Origin: Bacteroidota bacterium
GTDB taxonomy: Bacteria > Bacteroidota > Bacteroidia > Bacteroidales > Bacteroidaceae
Direction of reading: 5' to 3'
Length of the DNA: 30,686 bases
Assembly (NCBI GenBank): GCA_023458215.1
Contig: JAEXAJ010000213.1
Span: 1 to 30,686, forward strand
The notes under the pieces were generated by a model. That model ran no database searches. It had not been told where the DNA came from and saw only the letters and a program-made list of their open reading frames with translations. The position numbers and the translations under genes are program-made. Shown here piece by piece: positions 1 through 7,898 of the stretch. Every line of letters begins with the position of its first letter. The first letter of the stretch is position 1.

Positions 1-389
1 AACCATCCCACTACGATAGCCATAGCATATCCACCCCGTACCAAAGGGATGAAACGCAGCATATAGGTTATTTCGGGTGAGAAAGTCCAGCCCATATAAG
101 CAATGATGTTTTGATAAGGTATAGCTACCAGCAAGAAAATGAAGTGCGTGGATACATAACGTAATTTGTTGTCTGCCAGAAACCATTCCAGCACAAAGTC
201 CGCCATAAATAAGGCACAAATCCATAACTGCACCTTCATGTATACCGATTGTTCGTAAAAAGGAATTCCTTTGAACGTATCAACCGAAATACTGATAACT
301 AAGAATAGCGAAAGTAGCAGAATGATGACATGTAATATGCCATAAATACCTTTCTCTCGCATAGCAAATTCTGATAGAGCCATTTTCAT
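1..389 (-). CDS. Membrane protein resembling an ion (K+) channel, 5' part only
   Basis: I read this frame directly; it is open from an ATG at 389 to the window edge, giving the first 129 residues (starts MKMALSEFAMREKGIYGI). It has a hydrophobic segment at about residues 14-35, a second at about 52-70 (QLWICALFMADFVLEWFL), a third at about 80-100 and the start of a fourth at the edge. Acidic and aromatic residues inside the second segment, then an LRFIPLVRGG stretch, recall the S1-S4 region of voltage-gated-type cation channels, but the pore lies outside the window. It is the third gene of a gadB-glsA run. A potassium-channel gene next to gadB and glsA is known in Bacteroides, and that neighbourhood is the main reason for the call. 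An in-frame ATG at 383 is an alternative start. Confidence 0.6.
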   Translation of the reverse strand, partial: MKMALSEFAMREKGIYGILHVIILLLSLFLVISISVDTFKGIPFYEQSVYMKVQLWICALFMADFVLEWFLADNKLRYVSTHFIFLLVAIPYQNIIAYMGWTFSPEITYMLRFIPLVRGGYAMAIVVGW

Positions 390-408
390 AATGATGTCCT
401 ATTATAAA

Positions 409-486
409 GTTATGAGTTATAAGTTATAAGCTATTTGTTGGTATGTACCGTAATCTGCAAATAACTTATAACTAATAACTCATAAC
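409..486. repeat. Imperfect inverted repeat between glsA and the channel gene
   Basis: The left arm at 409-427 (GTTATGAGTTATAAGTTAT) pairs with the right arm at 461-486, which has 7 extra bases in the middle. The arms are AT-rich and enclose about 33 bases. It could be a weak terminator or processing hairpin that lowers expression of the channel gene relative to gadB-glsA. No T-run follows, so a strong Rho-independent terminator is unlikely. Confidence 0.5.
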
Positions 487-497
487 TATCAAAGAGT

Positions 498-1463
498 TTA
501 TTCAGTAATCGTCACATTGTCACCGTTGAACACCCCTAGATTGAGCTTGTTCATGATGAACTTGATTGCTGCTTGGGCTTTAACGGAGTTTCCTGCTACG
601 TCCAAAGGAGGAGCGAAGGCGGAAACACCCATTACTCCAGGCAATACAGCCATTACGCCACCGCCTACACCACTTTTGGCAGGAATGCCGGCAGTGTACA
701 TCCAGTCGCCTGAATGTTCGTAGAAACCGACGGTAGAAATCATGGATGTAATTTTAGGAGCTAAGCTAGCTTCAAATACTGCCTTTTTGGTGACTGGGTT
801 TACACCACCGTTAGCAACAGTTCCGGCTGCCACTGCCAGCATTTGGGAAGTAACGCCCAATGAGCATTGGCGGGTGTACAGGTCGAGTGCCAAATCCGGA
901 TCGTCATAGATGCGGTTGTAGTTCTTCAGTAACCAGGCAATAGAGCGGTTGTTGAAGTTGGTAGCCGTTTCCGATTTGTACAATTCGTCAATAAGCTGCG
1001 GAGCAGAGCCACACAGATCGGTTATGTTTTGGACAATAGCTTCCCATTTTTTGTCGGAGTTACCTACCGGCTGCACCATGGAGCAAGCAGAAATAGCGCC
1101 TGCATTTACCAACGGAGTAGAAGGGTGGTCATTTTCCAGCAAAATGGCTATGATGGAGTTGAATGGCAGACCTGTAGCGTCGGCGCCAATCATGTCCAAT
1201 ACCTTTTGTGCACCATATTGGCGCAGGATGAGGATTGCGGTATGTACCTTTGATACAGATTCAATGCCGAAGTGGTAATCCGTATCACCGATATTAATTG
1301 TCTGACCATTCATCAGGCAAATGCTGAGACCGAATAGTTTGGAGTCAATATTGGCAAGGTAAGGAATATAGTCCGCATTCTTACCTCCGGTTTGCCCTTT
1401 CACTTCGTTATAAGCGGCTTGGGCAACCTCTTTAATTTGCGAAATAGATATTTTCTTTTCCAT
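498..1463 (-). CDS. glsA: Glutaminase A
   Basis: Hydrolyses L-glutamine to L-glutamate and ammonia in the cytoplasm. The protein is a full-length serine-type glutaminase (beta-lactamase fold). The catalytic S-x-x-K is visible at residues 69-72 in FGIESVSK, and the family blocks NAGAISACSM and SGIPAKSGVGGGV-like (AGIPAKSGVGGG) are present. I chose the ATG at 1463 (MEKKISIS, 321 residues), which gives the usual length of Bacteroides GlsA. An in-frame ATG at 1472 would add three residues and overlap the gadB stop by one base. Placed directly after gadB, it feeds glutamate to the decarboxylase, and the ammonia released also buffers acid. Co-transcription with gadB is inferred from the spacing of 8 bases. 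Confidence 0.96.
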   Translation of the reverse strand: MEKKISISQIKEVAQAAYNEVKGQTGGKNADYIPYLANIDSKLFGLSICLMNGQTINIGDTDYHFGIESVSKVHTAILILRQYGAQKVLDMIGADATGLPFNSIIAILLENDHPSTPLVNAGAISACSMVQPVGNSDKKWEAIVQNITDLCGSAPQLIDELYKSETATNFNNRSIAWLLKNYNRIYDDPDLALDLYTRQCSLGVTSQMLAVAAGTVANGGVNPVTKKAVFEASLAPKITSMISTVGFYEHSGDWMYTAGIPAKSGVGGGVMAVLPGVMGVSAFAPPLDVAGNSVKAQAAIKFIMNKLNLGVFNGDNVTITE

Positions 1464-1471
1464 AAATTCCA

Positions 1472-2908
1472 TTATTTTTTCTTACGACGTCCTCCGTGGT
1501 TAAAAATTTTAGCTTCTACGGGCAAATTCTTGTCTTGAGCGATACGTGTAGGAGTCGGATAATCCAGCTTTTCCAGTGCTGTGATAGCATTCTTGATGTC
1601 ACCCAGCAACATGTCTGCCATATCACGACTGAATCCCTGACGTACAACGACGCGCATTACTACGTAATCTTCCAGTTTTGAAGGCAATGTATAAGCAGGT
1701 ACCATCCAGCCATTCTGAGACAGCTTGTCTTGCAAATCGTACAATGTCCATTTAGCTGTTTTGGCATATTCCGGTTTCAAGTACCAAATGAACAACGGAT
1801 TAACTACTTCTTTGGCGTAGTTTACGAATGGAGCCAGCTTGCCTATTTCATCATGGATGTATTTGGCAATGGTCAGAGAGTTATATTGTACTTCTTTGTA
1901 ACCTTGGAATCCTAAGCGGATGAATTGGTAATATTGTCCCAGAATTTGAGCGGCAGGACGGGAGAAGTTTAAGCCGACTTGAGTAATGTTAGCGCCGAGG
2001 TAATTAACGCTGAAGGACATTTCTTCGGGCAGATATTCTTTGCCTTTCCAAACAACCCAACCCAGACCCGGATAAACCAAGCCGAACTTGTGACCGCTGA
2101 CGCTGATAGAGAGTACCCATTTCAGGCGGAAGTCCCATTTTGTATCAGGATAGAGGAACGGAAGGATAAAACCGCCACTGGCAGCATCTACGTGGATAGG
2201 AATGTCATAGCCGGTTTTTGCGTTGTAAGCGTCCAAGGCTTTGTCGAGAGCTTCAACATCGTCGTTCAGGCCGGTCCATGTGACACCTTGGATAGGTACG
2301 ATGCAAATGGTGTTTTCGTCACACATCTTCAAAGCTTCTTCGGGGTCGAGTGTGGTCTTGTCTAAGGTCAAAGGCACTTCACGCATCTCAATCTGCCATA
2401 GTTGGGCAAATTTTTCCCATACCACCTGAAAACCGGTTGAGATAACGAAGTTCGGTTTGTCAAACGGTTTACCTTGAGCCTGACGTTTTTTACGCCAACG
2501 CAGCCAAGCAGCTACACCACCCAGCATACAAGCTTCTGACGAACCAATGGCAAGTGCACCTGTTTTCCAAGTGTCCTTTTCGGGAGAGTTCCACAGGTTG
2601 GCAACAATATTGATACATTTACCGTTCATAACAGCGATGCGCGGATATTCTGTTTCATCAATATAGTTGATGTTGATGGCTTCGTTCATCAGCTTGGTAG
2701 CATATTCGTCCATATAAGTAGTAACGAATGTAGCCAGATTCAGGCGCGGCTGTGTTTGAGCGAAGGTCTCATCTTTCACCATTTGGTAAGCGATTTCCGG
2801 TGTAGTGGGTCCATCAGGAATTTTCTCTACAGGCGAGGGTTGTAACATACGGTTTGAACCGAATACTTCAGTTTTGGCATCTCCTTTTCTGAAATTCAAA
2901 TCTTCCAT
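1472..2908 (-). CDS. gadB: Glutamate decarboxylase
   Basis: PLP-dependent enzyme converting L-glutamate to GABA and CO2 with consumption of a proton; the basis of GAD acid resistance and GABA output in gut Bacteroides. With the start at 2908 (MEDLNFRKGD) the protein has 478 residues. The open frame runs 21 codons further upstream (to 2971), but that extension is proline/arginine-rich and not family-like, and it crosses a GC-rich hairpin. The PLP lysine is K274 in SGHKFG, and the cofactor-stacking region HVDAASGG has D241. The tail ends in a basic NHGGRRKKK. It is the first gene of gadB-glsA-channel. No antiporter gene (gadC) is visible here; it could lie beyond the left edge. Confidence 0.97.
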   Translation of the reverse strand: MEDLNFRKGDAKTEVFGSNRMLQPSPVEKIPDGPTTPEIAYQMVKDETFAQTQPRLNLATFVTTYMDEYATKLMNEAININYIDETEYPRIAVMNGKCINIVANLWNSPEKDTWKTGALAIGSSEACMLGGVAAWLRWRKKRQAQGKPFDKPNFVISTGFQVVWEKFAQLWQIEMREVPLTLDKTTLDPEEALKMCDENTICIVPIQGVTWTGLNDDVEALDKALDAYNAKTGYDIPIHVDAASGGFILPFLYPDTKWDFRLKWVLSISVSGHKFGLVYPGLGWVVWKGKEYLPEEMSFSVNYLGANITQVGLNFSRPAAQILGQYYQFIRLGFQGYKEVQYNSLTIAKYIHDEIGKLAPFVNYAKEVVNPLFIWYLKPEYAKTAKWTLYDLQDKLSQNGWMVPAYTLPSKLEDYVVMRVVVRQGFSRDMADMLLGDIKNAITALEKLDYPTPTRIAQDKNLPVEAKIFNHGGRRKKK

Positions 2909-3056
2909 ATAACTATAAGTTTTTAAAGGTTTAGGCGGCGGGGCGTTTCCCCGTCGAATTTTCCACAACAACGATGATTACTCCGGAAAGTTCCGGGGTT
3001 TTACATTATTTGGCGTTTATTAAAGGAGGTGAAAGAGGAAATGAGGGTATAAAAAC
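2909..3056 (-). promoter_or_regulatory. gadB upstream region with two GC-rich hairpins
   Basis: A hairpin at 2936-2956 (arms CGGCGGGG and CCCCGTCG, loop CGTTT) sits 28-48 bases before the gadB ATG, so it would be in the 5' leader. A second palindrome, CCGGAAAGTTCCGG, lies at 2983-2996 and could be an operator. I found no good TAnnTTTG box, so the transcription start is not placed. Confidence 0.4.
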
Positions 3057-3098
3057 AAAGACTCCGGGATGGAACTTTATCCATACCGGAGTCTTTTT
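3057..3098 (-). terminator. Rho-independent terminator of ald (possibly bidirectional)
   Basis: Arms AAAGACTCCGG (3057-3067) and CCGGAGTCTTT (3086-3096) are perfectly complementary, and the inner bases GGATGGA/TATCCAT extend the stem. On the minus strand the stem is followed by TTTGTTTTTA, and it lies 18 bases past the ald stop codon. The plus strand also has a T5 after the stem. Confidence 0.85.
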
Positions 3099-3115
3099 GC
3101 ATATATGTTGGCCTT

Positions 3116-4222
3116 TTATAGTGTTATCGGCTCATACTTTAGGGCGAATACATCAGCCACCGCCTTGTAGGTCACTTTGCCTTCTACTATATTTAGTCCC
3201 AATGCCAGTGCGGGATCATCCTTGCAGGCTTGTTTCCATCCTTTGTTTGCTAAAGCTACGGTATAGGGCAATGTAGCATTTGTCAGTGCCATGGTAGAGG
3301 TGAACGGTACGGCACCGGGGATATTGGCTACGGCGTAATGTACGATACCATCTACTACGTAGGTCGGCTCGCTGTGGGTGGTAGGGTGGGATGTTTCGAA
3401 ACAACCACCCTGATCGATGGCTACATCCACGAGCACGGTGCCCGGCTTCATCATCTTCAACATCTCTTTGGTAATAAGATGAGGCGCTTTATCGCCGGGG
3501 ATGAGTACGGAACCGATTACAAGATCTATGTTCGGCAACTCCATCTTGATGTTATGGGTAGAAGAATAGAGTGTTTTTACATTTTTTTGCAATACTTCGC
3601 TGAGGTAGCGCAGACGAGGCAGGTTGATATCGGTTATTAAGACCTCGGCACCCATTCCCGCAGCTATCTGTGCGGCATTGGTTCCTACGATACCACCACC
3701 GAGGATAAGTACACGTGCAGGGCGAACACCTGTTACGCCGCCCATCAGTTTTCCTTTTCCACCTTGAGGCTTTTCCAAAAAACGGGCACCTACTTGGGTA
3801 GCCATGCGTCCGGCTACCTCGCTCATCGGGGTGAGTAGGGGCAAGTAATGGTCTTTTTCTTCTACGGTTTCGTAAGCTATGCAGACAGCACCGCTTTCAA
3901 TCATGGCTTCGGTCAATAATTTATCGGCAGCAAAGTGGAAATAAGTAAATACCACTTGTCCTTTTTTAATCAGTTTGTACTCCGGTGCGATAGGTTCTTT
4001 CACTTTGACGATCATGTCGGCAATGGCGTATGTCTCCTCGATGGTCGGTAAAGTCTTTGCACCTACGGCGATGTAGTCATCGTCAGAGAAACCGCTGTTT
4101 GCGCCTGCTGTCGCCTGCACATATACTGTATGACCTTTTTTCACCAACTCGGCTACTCCGGCAGGGGTCATTCCTACGCGGTTCTCATTGTTCTTGATTT
4201 CTTTAGGTACTCCGATAATCAT
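3116..4222 (-). CDS. ald: Alanine dehydrogenase
   Basis: NAD-dependent interconversion of L-alanine and pyruvate plus ammonia, in the cytoplasm. The 368-residue length is typical. The catalytic residues fall exactly at the canonical positions: R15 in NENRVG, K75 in VKVKEP and H96 in FHFAAD. The Rossmann nucleotide motif is VLILGGGIVGTNAAQ at about residue 170. It is transcribed alone, with its own terminator at 3057-3098 and an attenuator-like leader at 4261-4325. It may balance ammonia and alanine next to the glutaminase, but a functional link to the gad genes is only suggested by adjacency. Confidence 0.97.
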   Translation of the reverse strand: MIIGVPKEIKNNENRVGMTPAGVAELVKKGHTVYVQATAGANSGFSDDDYIAVGAKTLPTIEETYAIADMIVKVKEPIAPEYKLIKKGQVVFTYFHFAADKLLTEAMIESGAVCIAYETVEEKDHYLPLLTPMSEVAGRMATQVGARFLEKPQGGKGKLMGGVTGVRPARVLILGGGIVGTNAAQIAAGMGAEVLITDINLPRLRYLSEVLQKNVKTLYSSTHNIKMELPNIDLVIGSVLIPGDKAPHLITKEMLKMMKPGTVLVDVAIDQGGCFETSHPTTHSEPTYVVDGIVHYAVANIPGAVPFTSTMALTNATLPYTVALANKGWKQACKDDPALALGLNIVEGKVTYKAVADVFALKYEPITL

Positions 4223-4260
4223 AAACTTAAGAGTTTAGGGGTTAAACGTGGTGCAATATA

Positions 4261-4325
4261 CAAAAAAGGAAAGCACAATGTTTTCGTGCTCTCCATGTTT
4301 TGCAGCAGAATTTAGGTTTTCTGCT
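4261..4325 (-). promoter_or_regulatory. Attenuator-like double hairpin in the ald leader
   Basis: Reading the minus strand toward ald, a first hairpin (arms 4319-4325 and 4304-4310, AGCAGAA/TTCTGCT) is followed by a second (arms 4286-4294 and 4268-4276, GGAGAGCAC/GTGCTTTCC, 8 of 9 paired). A run of six T follows immediately. The ald ATG is 38 bases further on. No other minus-strand gene lies upstream that this terminator could serve, so an attenuator in the ald leader is the simplest reading. Confidence 0.5.
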
Positions 4326-4415
4326 TACTATTTGCTAGTTATTTGTTGAGAAGTGGCGTTACAACTCTTTATATATTCTTTGAAAAACAAGACAAATCTA
4401 AGGAATGTTTTCCTA

Positions 4416-4451
4416 TTTGTATGGTGGAGATAGGGATTATTTTTATCTTTG
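4416..4451 (+). promoter_or_regulatory. Promoter of the M23-C69 peptidase pair
   Basis: A perfect Bacteroidetes -7 box, TATCTTTG, lies at 4444-4451, about 30 bases before the ATG at 4481. A TTTG at 4416-4419 is a candidate -33 element, but its spacing (24 bases) is slightly long. Confidence 0.55.
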
Positions 4452-4480
4452 TCTGCGTTAATGAGAAAGAAGTTATTACA

Positions 4481-6136
4481 ATGAAATTATATACAAAACC
4501 TTTTATTTTGTCTCTTTTGTTTTTGGCTGGTGGAGTGCATGCACAAGAGACGGCTACATTTACTCCTCCTTTTGATTTTCCTATCACCTTTTCCGGTAAT
4601 TTCGGTGAGATACGCGCCAACCATTTTCATGGCGGACTTGATTTCAAGACAGGCGGTACTATTGGTAAACCTGTACGTGCATTGGCAGATGGTTATATCT
4701 CGCGCATTCGTGTAACCCACGGTTCGGGGTATGTACTCGATGTGGTTTACAATAACGGCTATTCGACGATCAACCGCCATCTTAGCGGCTTTATGGGGGA
4801 GATAGCTCGCAAAGTAGAGGAACTGCAATATGAGAAGGAAAGCTGGGAAGTGGAGATTGTTCCCGAAGCGAATGAATATCCGGTAAAGGCAGGCGAACAG
4901 ATAGCCTGGAGTGGAAATACGGGTTACTCTTTCGGTCCGCATTTACATCTGGATGTTATCGAAACAAAAACGGATGAGTATATAGACCCGTTGCCTTTCT
5001 TTATGGATAAAGTGAAAGATTCTACTGCTCCGCGTGCCGAAGGCATCATGTTATTCCCCCAGCCGGGCAAAGGTGAAGTGGAAGGTAAACAGGCTCTTCA
5101 GGCTTTTCCTGCAAGGCCTCTGAAGCCTATTACTGCTTGGGGACTGATAGGTGCCGGTATTCGTGCCTACGACTATATGGACGGAGTGCACAATAAATAT
5201 GGTGTAAAAACTGTCATTTTGGAGGTAGATGGTAAAGAGGTATTTCGTAGTGTAGTAGATCGTTTTGCGTATGAAGAAAACCGTTATATCAACTCCTGGA
5301 CACACGGTCAATACATGAAATCTTTCATAGAACCCGGTAACCGATTGCGCCTGCTGCAAGCCTCTAATGGAACCCGTGGCTTGGTGGATATCAACGAAGA
5401 GCGTCCTTATCAGTTTGTTTATACCCTGAGCGACGCATTAGGCAATACATCCAAAGTCCGTTTTACGATACAAGGAAAGAAAGTAAATATACGTCCGGTA
5501 GAACATCGTGAAAAGTATATCTTTAAATGGGATAGGGTGAACTACCTTCAGGAACCGGGCTTGGAACTTGTCGTTCCTAAAGGCATGCTTTACGACGATG
5601 TCCGGTTGAATTATGCTGTGCGTGCCGATAGCGGTGATATTGCTTTCACTTATCAACTGAACGATGTTCGTGTCCCCATGCACGGGGTTTGTGATTTGCG
5701 CATCGGGTTACGCCGTCGTCCGGTAGAAGATATGACGAAGTATTATGTGGCCGGTGTCACAGCACGTGGTGGAAAATACAGTATAGGAGGCAAGTACGAG
5801 GATGGTTTTATGAAAGTAGGCATTCGCGACTTAGGTACCTATACGGTAGCTATTGATACTATTCCGCCTGCAATAACTCCGGTCGGTCAGGCTCAGTGGG
5901 GGCGTAACGGGCGTATTGTTTTCAAAGCGAAAGATAAGGAAACAGGCATCAGCAACTACCGGGGAACTATCGACGGGAAATATGCCTTGTTTGGTAAACC
6001 GAATTCTATCAGTGGTGATCTGGTTTGCGAACTCGATTCGAGACATGTGGAGAAAGGGGGTAGCCACGTAGTGGAAATGACTGTAACCGATGGTTGTGGC
6101 AACCGTACGACGGAACAATTTAATTTTGTGTGGTAA
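4481..6136 (+). CDS. Exported M23 family (LytM-type) metallopeptidase
   Basis: 551 residues from the ATG at 4481, which directly opens a signal peptide (residues 1-21, cleavage after GGVHA). The open frame extends upstream to 4343, but that part lacks a signal-like start and lies before the promoter box. The M23 domain is at about residues 40-165. Zinc ligands H50 and D54 are in HFHGGLDF, a further His is at 100 (NRHLSG), and the HxH motif is H154-L-H156 in FGPHLHLD. All catalytic residues are present, so an active peptidoglycan endopeptidase in the periplasm is likely. The remaining 380 or so residues look like beta-sandwich repeats of unknown role. The C69 dipeptidase gene follows after 37 bases, so they are probably co-transcribed. 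Confidence 0.88.
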   Translation: MKLYTKPFILSLLFLAGGVHAQETATFTPPFDFPITFSGNFGEIRANHFHGGLDFKTGGTIGKPVRALADGYISRIRVTHGSGYVLDVVYNNGYSTINRHLSGFMGEIARKVEELQYEKESWEVEIVPEANEYPVKAGEQIAWSGNTGYSFGPHLHLDVIETKTDEYIDPLPFFMDKVKDSTAPRAEGIMLFPQPGKGEVEGKQALQAFPARPLKPITAWGLIGAGIRAYDYMDGVHNKYGVKTVILEVDGKEVFRSVVDRFAYEENRYINSWTHGQYMKSFIEPGNRLRLLQASNGTRGLVDINEERPYQFVYTLSDALGNTSKVRFTIQGKKVNIRPVEHREKYIFKWDRVNYLQEPGLELVVPKGMLYDDVRLNYAVRADSGDIAFTYQLNDVRVPMHGVCDLRIGLRRRPVEDMTKYYVAGVTARGGKYSIGGKYEDGFMKVGIRDLGTYTVAIDTIPPAITPVGQAQWGRNGRIVFKAKDKETGISNYRGTIDGKYALFGKPNSISGDLVCELDSRHVEKGGSHVVEMTVTDGCGNRTTEQFNFVW

Positions 6137-6173
6137 TTGAAAAAACATGTATAATAATAATCTGATTAAAAGT

Positions 6174-7817
6174 ATGAAAAGTAAAAGACTGACTCTTTCC
6201 ATCTTATTTGTGGTAGCGGCTGTGGCAAATGCGCTGGCTTGTACCAATCTTATTGTAGGAAAGAATGCCTCGACAGACGGCTCAACCATCGTTTCTTATT
6301 CTGCCGACTCTTACGGACTGTTTGGCGAATTATATCACTATCCGGCCGGTCTGCATAAGAAAGGTACTATGATTGACGTTTATGAGTGGGATACCGGCAA
6401 GTATCTGGGACAGATAGAACAAGCCCGTCAGACGTATAACGTGATTGGCAATATGAACGAATTCCAGCTTACGATTGGTGAAACCACCTTTGGCGGACGT
6501 CCTGAATTGGTTGATACTACCGGTATCATCGATTATGGAAGTCTGATTTACCTCGGTCTGCAACGTTCGCGTACCGCTCGCGAAGCCATTAAGGTAATGA
6601 CCGAACTCGTACAGGAATATGGCTATTATAGCAGTGGTGAATCTTTCACTATTGCCGATCCGAACGAAGTCTGGATTATGGAAATGATTGGCAAAGGCCC
6701 GGGAGTGCGCGGTGCCGTATGGGTGGCCGTACGTGTGCCCGATGATTGTATCTCTGCCCATGCCAACCAAAGTCGTATCCAGCAGTTCAATATGAATGAT
6801 AAGGAGAATTGCATGTATTCTTCGGATGTCGTATCGTTTGCCCGTGAAAAAGGTTACTTTGATGGAGTGAACAAGGATTTCAGCTTTGCCAAAGCTTACG
6901 CACCGCTCGACTTCGGCGCCCGCCGTTATTGCGAAGCCCGTGTGTGGAGCTACTTTAACATGTTTACCGATAGAGGCAACGAATTCCTACCTTATATATT
7001 AGGTGAAAATGATAACCCGATGCCATTGTTCCTGAAGCCTAGCCGTAAAATCTCCGTGCAAGATGTTAAGAATGCCATGCGCGATCATTACGAAGGCACT
7101 CCTCTCGATATCAGCAAAGATTTCGGAGCAGGTCCTTATCATACTCCGTATCGTCTTTCTCCGTTGTCATTCAAGGTAGGCGACCAGGAGTATTTCAATG
7201 AACGCCCTATTTCTACTTTCCAATCCGCCTTTGTTTTTGTGGCACAGATGCGTTCTACAATGCCCGATGCCATTGGTGGTGTACTTTGGTTTGGCACTGA
7301 CGATGCTAACATGACCGTATTTACTCCGGTATACTGCTGTTCTACCAAAGCTCCCGTATGCTATACTCGGGTAGATGGTGCCGACTATATCACTTTCTCC
7401 TGGAATTCTGCCTTTTGGATTTACAACTGGGTGGCCAACATGGTTTACCCGCGTTACGACCTGATGATAGGTGATGTACGTGCCACTCAAACAGAACTGG
7501 AAACGACCTTCAATGATGCCCAGGAAGGTATTGAAGCCGCTGCCGCCAAGCTGTTGGAAAAAGACCCTGCCAAAGCCAAAGAGTTCTTGACCAATTATAC
7601 CAACATGACTGCGCAAAGTACCATCGATACCTGGAAGCGTCTTGGCGAATTCTTGATCGTAATGTATAATGACGGCGTTGTAAAACGTGTGAAAGACGGT
7701 AAATTCGAGCGTAACTCCATCGGTCAGCCTGCAGGCGTGATTCGCCCCGGATATCCGAAAGAATTCCTCGAAGAGTATGTTAAGCAGACAGGAGATAGAT
7801 ATAAAATGCCTGAATAA
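6174..7817 (+). CDS. Exported C69 family dipeptidase
   Basis: 547 residues from the ATG at 6174. C69 peptidases are N-terminal-nucleophile hydrolases that cleave dipeptides with a free N terminus. The first 22 residues are a signal peptide (hydrophobic core LSILFVVAAVANALA) ending right before C23 in ACTNLIVGKNAS. The family's catalytic cysteine is the first residue of the mature enzyme, so export would also create the nucleophile. The sequence before C23 (A-L-A) is not a good lipobox, which argues against a lipoprotein. The conserved block DGSTIVSYSADS follows. The upstream ATG at 6147 would add nine polar residues before the signal peptide. With the M23 enzyme before it, this suggests sequential trimming of murein or dietary peptides in the periplasm. 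Confidence 0.9.
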   Translation: MKSKRLTLSILFVVAAVANALACTNLIVGKNASTDGSTIVSYSADSYGLFGELYHYPAGLHKKGTMIDVYEWDTGKYLGQIEQARQTYNVIGNMNEFQLTIGETTFGGRPELVDTTGIIDYGSLIYLGLQRSRTAREAIKVMTELVQEYGYYSSGESFTIADPNEVWIMEMIGKGPGVRGAVWVAVRVPDDCISAHANQSRIQQFNMNDKENCMYSSDVVSFAREKGYFDGVNKDFSFAKAYAPLDFGARRYCEARVWSYFNMFTDRGNEFLPYILGENDNPMPLFLKPSRKISVQDVKNAMRDHYEGTPLDISKDFGAGPYHTPYRLSPLSFKVGDQEYFNERPISTFQSAFVFVAQMRSTMPDAIGGVLWFGTDDANMTVFTPVYCCSTKAPVCYTRVDGADYITFSWNSAFWIYNWVANMVYPRYDLMIGDVRATQTELETTFNDAQEGIEAAAAKLLEKDPAKAKEFLTNYTNMTAQSTIDTWKRLGEFLIVMYNDGVVKRVKDGKFERNSIGQPAGVIRPGYPKEFLEEYVKQTGDRYKMPE

Positions 7818-7843
7818 TATTAGGATATTTGAACTTAATCTTA

Positions 7844-7851
7844 TACATTTG
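7844..7851 (+). promoter_or_regulatory. -7 box of the phospho-sugar mutase gene
   Basis: TACATTTG matches TAnnTTTG exactly, 47 bases before the ATG at 7899. No well-spaced -33 element is seen; a TTTG at 7828-7831 is too close. Confidence 0.5.
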
Positions 7852-7898
7852 TGTCTTGACAAAAAGCTAATACTAACCTATATAATAATAAAAGACTT

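Noticed and set aside
2909..2971. N-terminal extension of GadB
   Set aside because: The 21 extra residues are proline/arginine-rich, pass through a GC-rich hairpin and are not part of the family; the ATG at 2908 gives the normal start.
3022..3052. A strong Shine-Dalgarno-like AAAGGAGGTGAAAGAGG before an ATG on the plus strand
   Set aside because: The frame after the ATG at 3041 stops after three codons, so it cannot encode a protein.
7167..7862. A 231-codon minus-strand frame opposite the C69 gene
   Set aside because: It is antisense to a clear gene and lacks domain features; the shadow reading is the simpler one.
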